This document shows, in pieces, positions 17,541 through 24,958 of a DNA stretch of 64,000 nucleotides. The DNA is from Siphonobacter curvatus (GTDB taxonomy: Bacteria; Bacteroidota; Bacteroidia; Cytophagales; Spirosomataceae). The notes under the pieces are model-generated. The model was not told the origin of the DNA. It worked only from the letters and a program-made list of their open reading frames with translations, and ran no database searches. The position numbers and the translations under genes are program-made. Position 1 is the first letter of the stretch. Each line of letters begins with the position of its first letter. The stretch lies in assembly GCF_002943425.1 (NCBI RefSeq), contig NZ_PTRA01000001.1:3224001-3288000 (forward strand). The letters are read 5' to 3'.

Positions 17541-17660
17541 ATTTTTGATAAGCAGTTCACAGGATTGCTTATAGTCTACCAATCAGCCGTGCTTATGGGG
17601 CAAAACCCGATTTAAATAAATAGAGCACCTCTAAAAAGCACACTTCATTTTTAGAACTTT
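17541..17660. other. Leader region of the molybdenum oxidoreductase operon
   Basis: No gene is visible. It contains CAGCCGTGCTTATGGGGC (17584-17601), a near copy of a segment that in copy A lies inside the element (12473-12489), so the two copies differ by a displaced block. The operon promoter is presumably here, but I could not pick it out. Confidence 0.45.
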
Positions 17661-18275
17661 ATGAAAACGAGCAAAAAGACTATTGAAAACGAAGCCCGCC
17701 GCGATTTTTTGAAGCAATCGTCGGTGTTGTCGGCTCTGGTGCTGTCTCCCGAAAAGGCAATCAAGGACCCGAATTGGGATGAAAAAATTGCGGCTCCTTT
17801 TGAAAAAGTGCCGTTGAAACTGGAAATTAATGGGGTCAAGCATACCCTGAGCGTAGAACCGCGTACGACCCTACTCGACCTTTTACGCGAACAACTGCAC
17901 CTGACGGGTACCAAAAAAGGTTGCGATTACGGCCAATGCGGAGCCTGCACCGTACATTCCGACGGCCAGCGAATTAATTCCTGCCTGACCCTGGCAGTAA
18001 CCGAAGAAGGAAAGAAAATCACGACCATTGAAGGACTGGCTAAGGGCGATACCCTGCATCCCATGCAGGAGGCTTTCGTCAAACACGACGGTTTTCAATG
18101 CGGTTACTGCACGCCCGGTCAGATTATGTCGGCGGTGGCGTGTATCCGCGAAGGACACGCCAATTCCGAGGACGAAATCCGGGAATACATGAGTGGGAAC
18201 ATCTGCCGCTGTGGAGCCTATCCCAATATTGTTGATGCCATTATGGACGTGAAGAAAGGAGGACAAACGGTATGA
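17661..18275 (+). CDS. paoA: Aldehyde oxidoreductase [2Fe-2S] subunit (PaoA-like)
   Basis: The 204-residue small subunit carries electrons from the molybdenum site to FAD in a xanthine-oxidase-family aldehyde oxidoreductase. Eight cysteines bind two [2Fe-2S] clusters: Cys88, Cys93, Cys96 and Cys108 (plant-ferredoxin type, GCDYGQCGAC) and Cys147, Cys150, Cys182 and Cys184 (GFQCGYC, ICRCGAYPNI). The N-terminus has a twin-arginine-like motif (ARRDFLKQS, Arg13-Arg14) followed by a short hydrophobic stretch, as in E. coli PaoA (YagT), so the complex may be exported folded by Tat. Its stop overlaps the next start by 4 bases (ATGA at 18272), showing tight translational coupling. Confidence 0.93.
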   Translation: MKTSKKTIENEARRDFLKQSSVLSALVLSPEKAIKDPNWDEKIAAPFEKVPLKLEINGVKHTLSVEPRTTLLDLLREQLHLTGTKKGCDYGQCGACTVHSDGQRINSCLTLAVTEEGKKITTIEGLAKGDTLHPMQEAFVKHDGFQCGYCTPGQIMSAVACIREGHANSEDEIREYMSGNICRCGAYPNIVDAIMDVKKGGQTV

Positions 18276-19258
18276 AAGCCTTTCAATACGTCCGGGCTAA
18301 TACGGCTAAGTCGGCTCTCGAAGCATTAGTCAAAGACCCTTCCGCTCAGTTCATCGCCGGAGGTACCAATCTGGTGGATTTGATGAAACGGGGGGTAACG
18401 GCTCCGGATAAACTCATCGACATCAGTCGTTTACCGCTGAACAGAATTGAAAAAGAAGCCACGGGTGTTCGCATCGGAGCCATGGCCCTCAACAGCCAAG
18501 TAGCCGACGATAAACTGATTTTGGACAAGTGGCCTCTGCTGGCTCAAGCTCTCAATGCAGGGGCTTCGGCTCAGTTACGGAACAAGGCTACGGTAGGTGG
18601 TAATATGCTCCAGCGTACACGTTGTGGCTATTTCTACGATACCGAGATGCCCTGCAATAAACGGCAGCCGGGAACGGGTTGCGGAGCCAAAGAAGGCTAC
18701 AATCGCATGCACGCCATCTTCGGCACGAGCGAACACTGCATCGCCGTCCACCCCAGTGATATGTGCGTAGCGTTGGTAGCCCTCGACGCTACGGTAGTCG
18801 TACAAGGTCCCAAAGGCGAACGAACCATTCCTTTCACCGAATTTCATCGCTTGCCCGGCGATCGTCCCGAAAAAGACAATACGCTGGAAAAAGATGAATT
18901 GATCGTAGCCGTAACGCTACCGGATTCGCCCTATACGCAACACGCTCATTACCTGAAAGTACGCGATCGGGCTTCGTACGCTTTTGCGTTGGTCTCCGTA
19001 GCGGCGGCGTTGGAGCTGGAGGGTAAAACTATCAAGTCAGCCCGACTGGCAATGGGCGGAGTGGCCCACAAACCCTGGCGTTTGCAGGAAGTGGAAAAGG
19101 CTTTGGTAGGCAAAACCGTGTCCGAAGCTACGTTTCAACAGGCTGCTCAGCAGGCGATGGCCGGAGCCCGGGCGTATGAGTACAATGCCTTCAAACTCAA
19201 GCTTGCCCCTAATACGATTGTAGAAGCTTTGAAAATGGCCGCAGGCCTAACCGCATAA
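18272..19258 (+). CDS. paoB: Aldehyde oxidoreductase FAD-binding subunit (PaoB-like)
   Basis: The 328-residue medium subunit binds FAD (IAGGTNL, residues 28-34; ATVGGNML near 107-113) and passes electrons out of the complex. It carries a cysteine-rich insert, Cys118, Cys128, Cys137, Cys156 and Cys165 (RCGYFYDTEMPCNK, GTGCGAK), that corresponds to the extra [4Fe-4S] cluster known in E. coli PaoB (YagS) but absent from ordinary xanthine dehydrogenase FAD subunits. This supports the PaoABC assignment over XdhA/B or CoxM. It is the middle gene of a three-gene operon, overlapping the previous one and 4 bp before the next. Confidence 0.93.
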   Translation: MKAFQYVRANTAKSALEALVKDPSAQFIAGGTNLVDLMKRGVTAPDKLIDISRLPLNRIEKEATGVRIGAMALNSQVADDKLILDKWPLLAQALNAGASAQLRNKATVGGNMLQRTRCGYFYDTEMPCNKRQPGTGCGAKEGYNRMHAIFGTSEHCIAVHPSDMCVALVALDATVVVQGPKGERTIPFTEFHRLPGDRPEKDNTLEKDELIVAVTLPDSPYTQHAHYLKVRDRASYAFALVSVAAALELEGKTIKSARLAMGGVAHKPWRLQEVEKALVGKTVSEATFQQAAQQAMAGARAYEYNAFKLKLAPNTIVEALKMAAGLTA

Positions 19259-19262
19259 GCCC

Positions 19263-21473
19263 ATGAAAAATAAAGATGAACGAATTGGCGGACGCATGAG
19301 TCGCGTCGATGCTCAGTTAAAAGTGACGGGGGCCGCCAAATATTTCGCCGAATTTGAAGTACCTAATCTGGTCTACGGGGTACTGGTTCCGAGCACGATT
19401 ACGAAAGGAACGATAAAGAGTCTGGATACGAAAAAGGCCGAAAGTGCTCCGGGCGTACTGGCGGTTATTTCCCACCTGAACGCTCCGAAAACACCTGCTT
19501 ACCAAACGGAAGAACCGAGCAAAACGTCTTCCGGACGCGGTCCCGGCATGAAAGCCTTCCACGATAACAACATCTACTTCAACGGTCAACCCATCGCGAT
19601 GGTCGTAGCAGATACCTTTGAACGGGCTACCTACGCGGCTTCACTCGTGACTGCTCAGTACGAAAAGTCTTCGCATCAGACAGAGCTCAAAAGCAACTTA
19701 GATAAAGGAATTACGCCCAAAAGCAAGTCCCTGCAGGATTATCAACGGGGTCAGAAAGACGCCTATCAAACGGCACCAATTAAGATTGAAGCCGAGTACA
19801 TTCAGCCCACGGAGGTACACAATCCGATGGAATTACACGGCATTCTGGCTCAGTGGGAAGGTCCGGACAAAATCACCGTGTACGCGAAGACGCAGGGCGT
19901 AAAGATGACCCAGCAGGTCATTGCCGATACCTTTAAAATTCCCAAAGAAAACGTATCCGTTCACTCACAGTTTGTGGGGGGAGCCTTCGGAATGTCGCTG
20001 CGAGTATGGCCGCACGAAATTGCCACGATACTGGCGGCTCAGAAAGTACAGCGTCCGGTCAAGCTGGTAATTACGCGGGATCAGATGTTTACCATCGCGG
20101 GTTACCGACCGCATACGCATCAAAAAGTAGGCATTGGAGCCAATAAAGACGGAAAGTTTGTCGGCATTTCCCACTGGGCAAATGTTCAGAACAGTAACTA
20201 CGAAGAGTTTACCGAGGCGACGGTGGGCATGACGCGGTTTCTGTATCGTTCGCCCAACGTTAACACGACCTATCGGGTTGTACCGCTTGACATTTGTACG
20301 CCCATTCCGATGCGTGGACCCGGCGAAGCGACGGGAGCTTTTGCTTTGGAATCAGCAATTGATGAATTGTCGTATGCCCTGAACATGGACCCGATTGACT
20401 TACGAATTAAAAACTATCCCGAAAAAGACCCCGAGCAGGATTTACCCTGGTCGAGTAACCACGTTCGGGAGGCCTATCAGTTGGGAGCCGATAAAATCGG
20501 CTGGTCGAACCGCCCGAAAGAACCCCGCAGTAAAAAAGAAAACGGCATGTGGGTGGGGTACGGCATGGCAACGGGTACGTTCGGAGCCCACCGACGCGAG
20601 GCGACGGCCCGGGCTCAGATTAAAGCGGATGGTACCTTGCTCATCCAAAGTGCAGCCAGTGATATTGGTCCGGGAACGGGTACGGCCATGGTGCAAATTG
20701 CCGCTGAAGTCATGGGTATGCCCGCTGAACGAATCAAGTTCGAATTAGGCGAAACAGCTTTTCCTTACGCTCCTATTCAGGGTGGTTCGGCAACGGTGGC
20801 TTCGGTAGGTTCGGCGGTACACGAAGCCTGTATGGCTTTGCGTCAGCAACTGGTGGAACTTTCGGGCAATGCTCTGAAAAAAGCCAAAGTGGATACGCTG
20901 GTTTACGAAGAGGGCCGCGTTCGTTCCCCTAACGATCGCTCGGCCAGTATTGCCTACACGGAAATTCTAAAGCGGAATAATCTGCCGATGCTGGAAGTAA
21001 CTAAAGAGGCGAAACCGGGCGAAGAAGGGAAGAAATTTGCCATGTATTCCTTCTCCGTGCATTTTGTGAAAGTTCACGTACACCCCACAACGGGCGTAGT
21101 CCGGGTCAAACACGCCGTGGCCGTAGCGGATGCGGGTACAATTGTGAATCACAAAACGGCCAGCAGCCAGATGATGGGCGGAGCCGTGGGTGGTATCGGC
21201 ATGGCTTTACAGGAAGAAGCCGTCATTGACCACCGCTACGGACGGTATATCAACAACGATCTGGCTAATTATCACGTACCCGTCAATGCCGACATACCCG
21301 ATATTGATGTCTTGTTTGTCGATAAAAAAGACACCTACATTAATCCCATGGGAGCCAAAGGACTGGGCGAAATCGCCATTATTGGGATGGCTCCAGCCAT
21401 TGCCAATGCGGTGTACAACGCCACTGGAAAACGGATTCGGGAATTACCGATTACGCCGGATAAGTTGATTTAG
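19263..21473 (+). CDS. paoC: Aldehyde oxidoreductase molybdenum cofactor-binding subunit (PaoC-like)
   Basis: The 736-residue large subunit holds the molybdopterin cofactor and oxidises aldehydes to acids. Family blocks are visible: GGRMSRVDAQLKVTGAAKY at the N-terminus, FVGGAFGMSLRVWPHE, MRGPGEATGAFALESAIDELSYAL, GSATVASVGSAVHEA, and the C-terminal GAKGLGEIAIIG containing the catalytic glutamate conserved in the xanthine oxidase family. Length fits PaoC (YagR, about 730). No paoD/xdhC-like cofactor maturation gene lies next to it in the window, although such a gene normally accompanies the operon. The true aldehyde substrate is unknown; E. coli PaoABC acts on aromatic aldehydes. Confidence 0.93.
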   Translation: MKNKDERIGGRMSRVDAQLKVTGAAKYFAEFEVPNLVYGVLVPSTITKGTIKSLDTKKAESAPGVLAVISHLNAPKTPAYQTEEPSKTSSGRGPGMKAFHDNNIYFNGQPIAMVVADTFERATYAASLVTAQYEKSSHQTELKSNLDKGITPKSKSLQDYQRGQKDAYQTAPIKIEAEYIQPTEVHNPMELHGILAQWEGPDKITVYAKTQGVKMTQQVIADTFKIPKENVSVHSQFVGGAFGMSLRVWPHEIATILAAQKVQRPVKLVITRDQMFTIAGYRPHTHQKVGIGANKDGKFVGISHWANVQNSNYEEFTEATVGMTRFLYRSPNVNTTYRVVPLDICTPIPMRGPGEATGAFALESAIDELSYALNMDPIDLRIKNYPEKDPEQDLPWSSNHVREAYQLGADKIGWSNRPKEPRSKKENGMWVGYGMATGTFGAHRREATARAQIKADGTLLIQSAASDIGPGTGTAMVQIAAEVMGMPAERIKFELGETAFPYAPIQGGSATVASVGSAVHEACMALRQQLVELSGNALKKAKVDTLVYEEGRVRSPNDRSASIAYTEILKRNNLPMLEVTKEAKPGEEGKKFAMYSFSVHFVKVHVHPTTGVVRVKHAVAVADAGTIVNHKTASSQMMGGAVGGIGMALQEEAVIDHRYGRYINNDLANYHVPVNADIPDIDVLFVDKKDTYINPMGAKGLGEIAIIGMAPAIANAVYNATGKRIRELPITPDKLI

Positions 21474-21623
21474 GCTTAATTAGTGGTTGTTATAGTTGTT
21501 GGTTGTTAGTACCTCATTGGCTATGAAGTTATAGATAAGTCACTAGGTAATAAACAATGAGATTAGGGAGCGAACCTATTATTTGTAGCGTCAACGATTA
21601 GGATATACTTGCCTTTAATAAAG

Positions 21624-21652
21624 ACGTCCCTGACTGTACAAGTCAGGGACGT
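21624..21652. terminator. Terminator between paoC and the M19 gene
   Basis: ACGTCCCTGACT (21624-21635) pairs perfectly with AGTCAGGGACGT (21641-21652) around GTACA. On the plus strand TCTATTTTTTG follows; on the minus strand CTTTATTAAA follows, so it can serve both genes. Confidence 0.8.
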
Positions 21653-21682
21653 TCTATTTTTTGTGGGTTGAAATCCTCGGTT

Positions 21683-22945
21683 TTATCGCATAGCCATGTC
21701 GCCGCTCCGGATTTTCTCGCCTACTCTCTTAACATCCTTCATCACCCGGAAAAAGTTATCACCCCAGATTTTTTTCAGGTCCTTTTCGCTGTAGCCACGA
21801 CGAACCATTTCAATCGTCAGGTTTTCGTATTCAGAAATGTCGAAACAATCAGCCAGGTAACCACCGCCGTCATAATCACCGCCGATGCCCACATGATCCA
21901 CGCCCATGATTTTCACAAAATGGTCGAGGTGATTGATTGCATCTTTCACTGTAGCCAACGGTACAGGGTATTTCTTGTTCAGTTCCCGCATTTCCGTCCG
22001 CATGGCTTTCATTTGTTCGTCCGACATGGCCCCACCCGTCGTATACTTCTTACGGATTTCAGCCGTTGCTGCCTCGCGTTCGGGATTTTTGGGAGCTTCT
22101 TTAATATAGCTACTTAGTAAATTCAACTGCACCACGCCGCCTTTTTTGGCAATGGCTCGTAGTAAATCATCATTCAGGTTTCGGGGATGGTTGAGTACGG
22201 CCCAGGCATCGGAGTGCGTGGCGACGATGGGTGCTTTCGACAATTTGATTAAATCCCACACCGTACTGTCGGATACGTGCGAAATATCAATAATCATGCC
22301 GAGCCGGTTCATTTCCGCTACTACTTTTTCACCAAATGGACTCAGGCCGTTGAATTCCGGCCCTTTGGGATCGGTCGATGAGTCGCAGATATCGTTATTT
22401 GCCGAGTGAGAAAGCGTCATGTAGCGTACGCCGCGATCATAAAACTTTTGAAGCAGCGACAGATCGTTCCCGATCTGATAGCCATTTTCCATGCCAATAA
22501 AAATCGACCGTTTGCCCGCTTTTTCCTGAGCCATCGCCTCTTCCTGGGTCGTTACAATTTTGCCCATTTCCGGATGTCGGTTGATCTGAGCGTACATCGA
22601 GTCCAGAATCGTCATCGCCATTTTTTGTACTTTGGCATTGGCCTCGGGGGTACGGGGGCCCTGTCCCTGGTACACGGCGAAGAAAATGCCATCCACGCCG
22701 CCTTTTTTCATGCGGGGAAAGTCAATCTTCGAATCAAAACCCGTAACCGCTCCGGGTGTGGGCGTATTATCCTTCGAAATGTCAAAGCCTTTTCCGACCA
22801 TCCGCATCGGCGTATCGGCGTGGGTATCCAGCGTAAACACCTTGGCGTGAATTTTCTTGGCTTTTTCAATCAGCTTGGCCTCCTGCTGTGCCGATACCAG
22901 TTGGCTTAAACCAATCAGGGGTAAAGCAAGGAAAATTTTTTTCAT
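21683..22945 (-). CDS. Membrane dipeptidase, peptidase family M19 (renal dipeptidase type)
   Basis: A 420-residue secreted zinc dipeptidase. The signal peptide is MKKIFLALPLIGLSQLVSAQ. The binuclear-zinc motifs of family M19 are present: His42 and Asp44 in DTHADTP, the bridging Glu in GMENGYQIG, the histidine in LSHSANNDICDS, DISHVSD, and GVDHVGIGGDYDGGG near the C-terminus. The enzyme hydrolyses dipeptides, some members acting on D-amino-acid dipeptides. It is periplasmic or lipid-free secreted, since no lipobox is visible. It is divergent from the carotenoid desaturase gene, with a 201-bp gap containing phased GCGAT repeats. Confidence 0.94.
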   Translation of the reverse strand: MKKIFLALPLIGLSQLVSAQQEAKLIEKAKKIHAKVFTLDTHADTPMRMVGKGFDISKDNTPTPGAVTGFDSKIDFPRMKKGGVDGIFFAVYQGQGPRTPEANAKVQKMAMTILDSMYAQINRHPEMGKIVTTQEEAMAQEKAGKRSIFIGMENGYQIGNDLSLLQKFYDRGVRYMTLSHSANNDICDSSTDPKGPEFNGLSPFGEKVVAEMNRLGMIIDISHVSDSTVWDLIKLSKAPIVATHSDAWAVLNHPRNLNDDLLRAIAKKGGVVQLNLLSSYIKEAPKNPEREAATAEIRKKYTTGGAMSDEQMKAMRTEMRELNKKYPVPLATVKDAINHLDHFVKIMGVDHVGIGGDYDGGGYLADCFDISEYENLTIEMVRRGYSEKDLKKIWGDNFFRVMKDVKRVGEKIRSGDMAMR

Positions 22946-23025
22946 ATCCGTCGATAAAAAGGTTTACCAAAATTGGGAAGTATAGTCCACTAAAGGTATA
23001 AATATTTCGTTAAATACACATATCA

Positions 23026-23087
23026 CGATATAAACGATAGCGATCACAAGAAAAACAATAGCGATAAGTTTGCGAAGAGTCGCGATC
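23026..23087. promoter_or_regulatory. Phased GCGAT(A/C) repeats upstream of the M19 gene
   Basis: GCGATC (23040-23045), GCGATA (23061-23066) and GCGATC (23082-23087) are exactly 21 bp apart, two helical turns. CGATA also occurs at 23026 and 23035. The same hexamers precede the M28 peptidase gene at 16879 and 16909. A shared regulator is a guess. Confidence 0.4.
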
Positions 23088-23146
23088 ATTCTTTTTTAAA
23101 CATTCCCCCTGTTTTCTGCTTACGTATTCAAAAACAGTAGGAATTC

Positions 23147-24622
23147 ATGAACCAAACGGCAGCCGTTATCGGAGCGGGCATAGGCGGTATTGCCACCGCT
23201 ATACGTTTAGCCGTGAAGGGCTATCCCGTTACCGTATTTGAGGCGAATACGTATCCCGGCGGCAAGTTGTCGGCTTTTGAAGAAAAAGGGTATCGCTTCG
23301 ATGCGGGGCCTTCGCTGTTCACCATGCCTCAACTAGTCGAGGAACTTTTTATACTGGCAGGCGAAGATCCCAGGGAGCATTTTACCTACGAACGCCTGCC
23401 CGACATCTGTCATTACTTCTGGGATGATGGTACGTGGCTGACGGCTTCGGCGAATCCGGACCAGTTTGCTCAGGAAGTGGAACAAACCCTCGGCGAACCA
23501 GCGGCTCACGTTCGTAACTTCCTTCAACACAGTGCCTTTCAATACGACATTACCGAACAGCTTTTCCTGAAAGATTCCCTGCATAAAGCGTCCACTTGGC
23601 TCAGTCGGAAAGCCCTGCGAGGCTACCTGAATTTTCCACGACTGGGGGTTTTAGGTACCATGAATCAGGCGAACGAACAACGTTTCCAGCAGACGAAAGT
23701 CGTACAACTCTTCAACCGTTACGCAACGTATAACGGCTCCGATCCGTATCAGACGCCCGCGTTGCTCAACATGATTCCGCATCTGGAGTACAACATCGGA
23801 GCGTATTTTCCGAAAAAAGGGATGGTCAGTATCACCGAAAGTCTGATCGCTCTGGCCGAGCGAAAAGGGGTTCAGTTTCGGTACCAGTCCAAAGTGGAAC
23901 GCATTCAGGTACGCGATGGCAAAGCTGTCGGTGTGGTAGTGCAGGGTCAGGAAATTCCCTGTAGTATAGTTGTCTCAAACATGGACATTACGCCCACGTA
24001 CCGAAAATTGCTTCCCACCGAGAAAGCCCCGGAGCGTACGTTACAACAACCCCGTTCGGGTTCAGGTCTGATTTTCTACTGGGGCGTACGGCGGGAATTT
24101 GCGGAACTGGGCGTACACAATATTTTCTTTTCGAACGATTACAAGGCCGAGTTCGAACACCAGTTTCAGTATAAAACTATTTACTACGACCCCACGGTAT
24201 ACCTGCACATCAGTTCCAAAATCAAGAAGGACGATGCCCCCGCAGGCGGTGAAAACTGGTTTGTACTCATTAACGCTCCCGCCAACGAGGGGCAAGATTG
24301 GGACACCATCATTGCCCAAACCCGGCAAGCTATCCTGGCAAAAGTCAGCCGGAGCCTAGGCGTGGACATAGAACCATTCATTGAGAGTGAATCGATATTA
24401 GACCCCCGAAGTATTGAACTTCGTACCTCTTCCTATCAGGGAGCCCTCTACGGAACTTCGTCTAATAATCGGTTTGCGGCCTTTTTACGGCATCCCAATT
24501 TTTCGTCCCGCATCAAAAATCTGTATTTCGTGGGCGGTAGTGTACACCCAGGCGGCGGAATTCCGTTGTGTTTATTTTCAGCCCGTATTGTCGCCGGAAT
24601 GGTTCCCGAAACCAGTAGCTAG
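23147..24622 (+). CDS. Carotenoid desaturase, CrtI/CrtD family
   Basis: A 491-residue FAD-dependent phytoene-desaturase-like oxidoreductase. The N-terminal dinucleotide fold is VIGAGIGGIATAIRLA (Gly9, Gly11, Gly14), followed by EANTYPGGKLSAFEEKGYRFDAGPS. The C-terminal FAD block is YFVGGSVHPGGGIPLCLFSARIVA. It could be phytoene desaturase (CrtI) or the 1-hydroxycarotenoid 3,4-desaturase (CrtD) found in carotenoid-producing Bacteroidota. The absence of crtB, crtZ or crtY nearby makes the isolated CrtD role plausible, but I cannot tell the two apart by eye. It is transcribed alone and followed by the sucA upstream region. Confidence 0.85.
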   Translation: MNQTAAVIGAGIGGIATAIRLAVKGYPVTVFEANTYPGGKLSAFEEKGYRFDAGPSLFTMPQLVEELFILAGEDPREHFTYERLPDICHYFWDDGTWLTASANPDQFAQEVEQTLGEPAAHVRNFLQHSAFQYDITEQLFLKDSLHKASTWLSRKALRGYLNFPRLGVLGTMNQANEQRFQQTKVVQLFNRYATYNGSDPYQTPALLNMIPHLEYNIGAYFPKKGMVSITESLIALAERKGVQFRYQSKVERIQVRDGKAVGVVVQGQEIPCSIVVSNMDITPTYRKLLPTEKAPERTLQQPRSGSGLIFYWGVRREFAELGVHNIFFSNDYKAEFEHQFQYKTIYYDPTVYLHISSKIKKDDAPAGGENWFVLINAPANEGQDWDTIIAQTRQAILAKVSRSLGVDIEPFIESESILDPRSIELRTSSYQGALYGTSSNNRFAAFLRHPNFSSRIKNLYFVGGSVHPGGGIPLCLFSARIVAGMVPETSS

Positions 24623-24958
24623 AAAGTACTGGGGCTTATTCAACAATTATTGAACAAAATCATTTGTATAACGTTACAGAACCAAAAGCTTTTCCCAAGG
24701 AGAATTTCTTATTAACGAAAGGCTTTTACTTCTTAACCAATGCTTTGGCTTCATTGAATCATCAAACTACCAACCCATGCAACCTTATCCTTAGCCCGTC
24801 GTTCAAAGCCGCTGAAGCTTGCTTTGGAGCTCGCGACAAATGTGTGTTTTTTCAAGCTATACCTTTTTGGCGGAAATTTTAAGGAAATTTGAGAATATTT
24901 TCCTTCTCAGTCTTTTGCATCCCCTACCTTTGCCCAATTATTCGAGCAGTTTTCAGAT
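24623..24958. other. Non-coding gap before sucA
   Basis: A 336-bp stretch without a convincing gene; the short frames in it have no family resemblance. The right end carries a sucA -7 box. The hairpin-capable AT-rich pieces look unremarkable. Confidence 0.45.
24925..24932 (+). promoter_or_regulatory. sucA promoter -7 box
   Basis: TACCTTTG matches TAnnTTTG and lies 26 nt before the sucA start codon. A -33 TTG at the right distance is not obvious. Confidence 0.45.
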
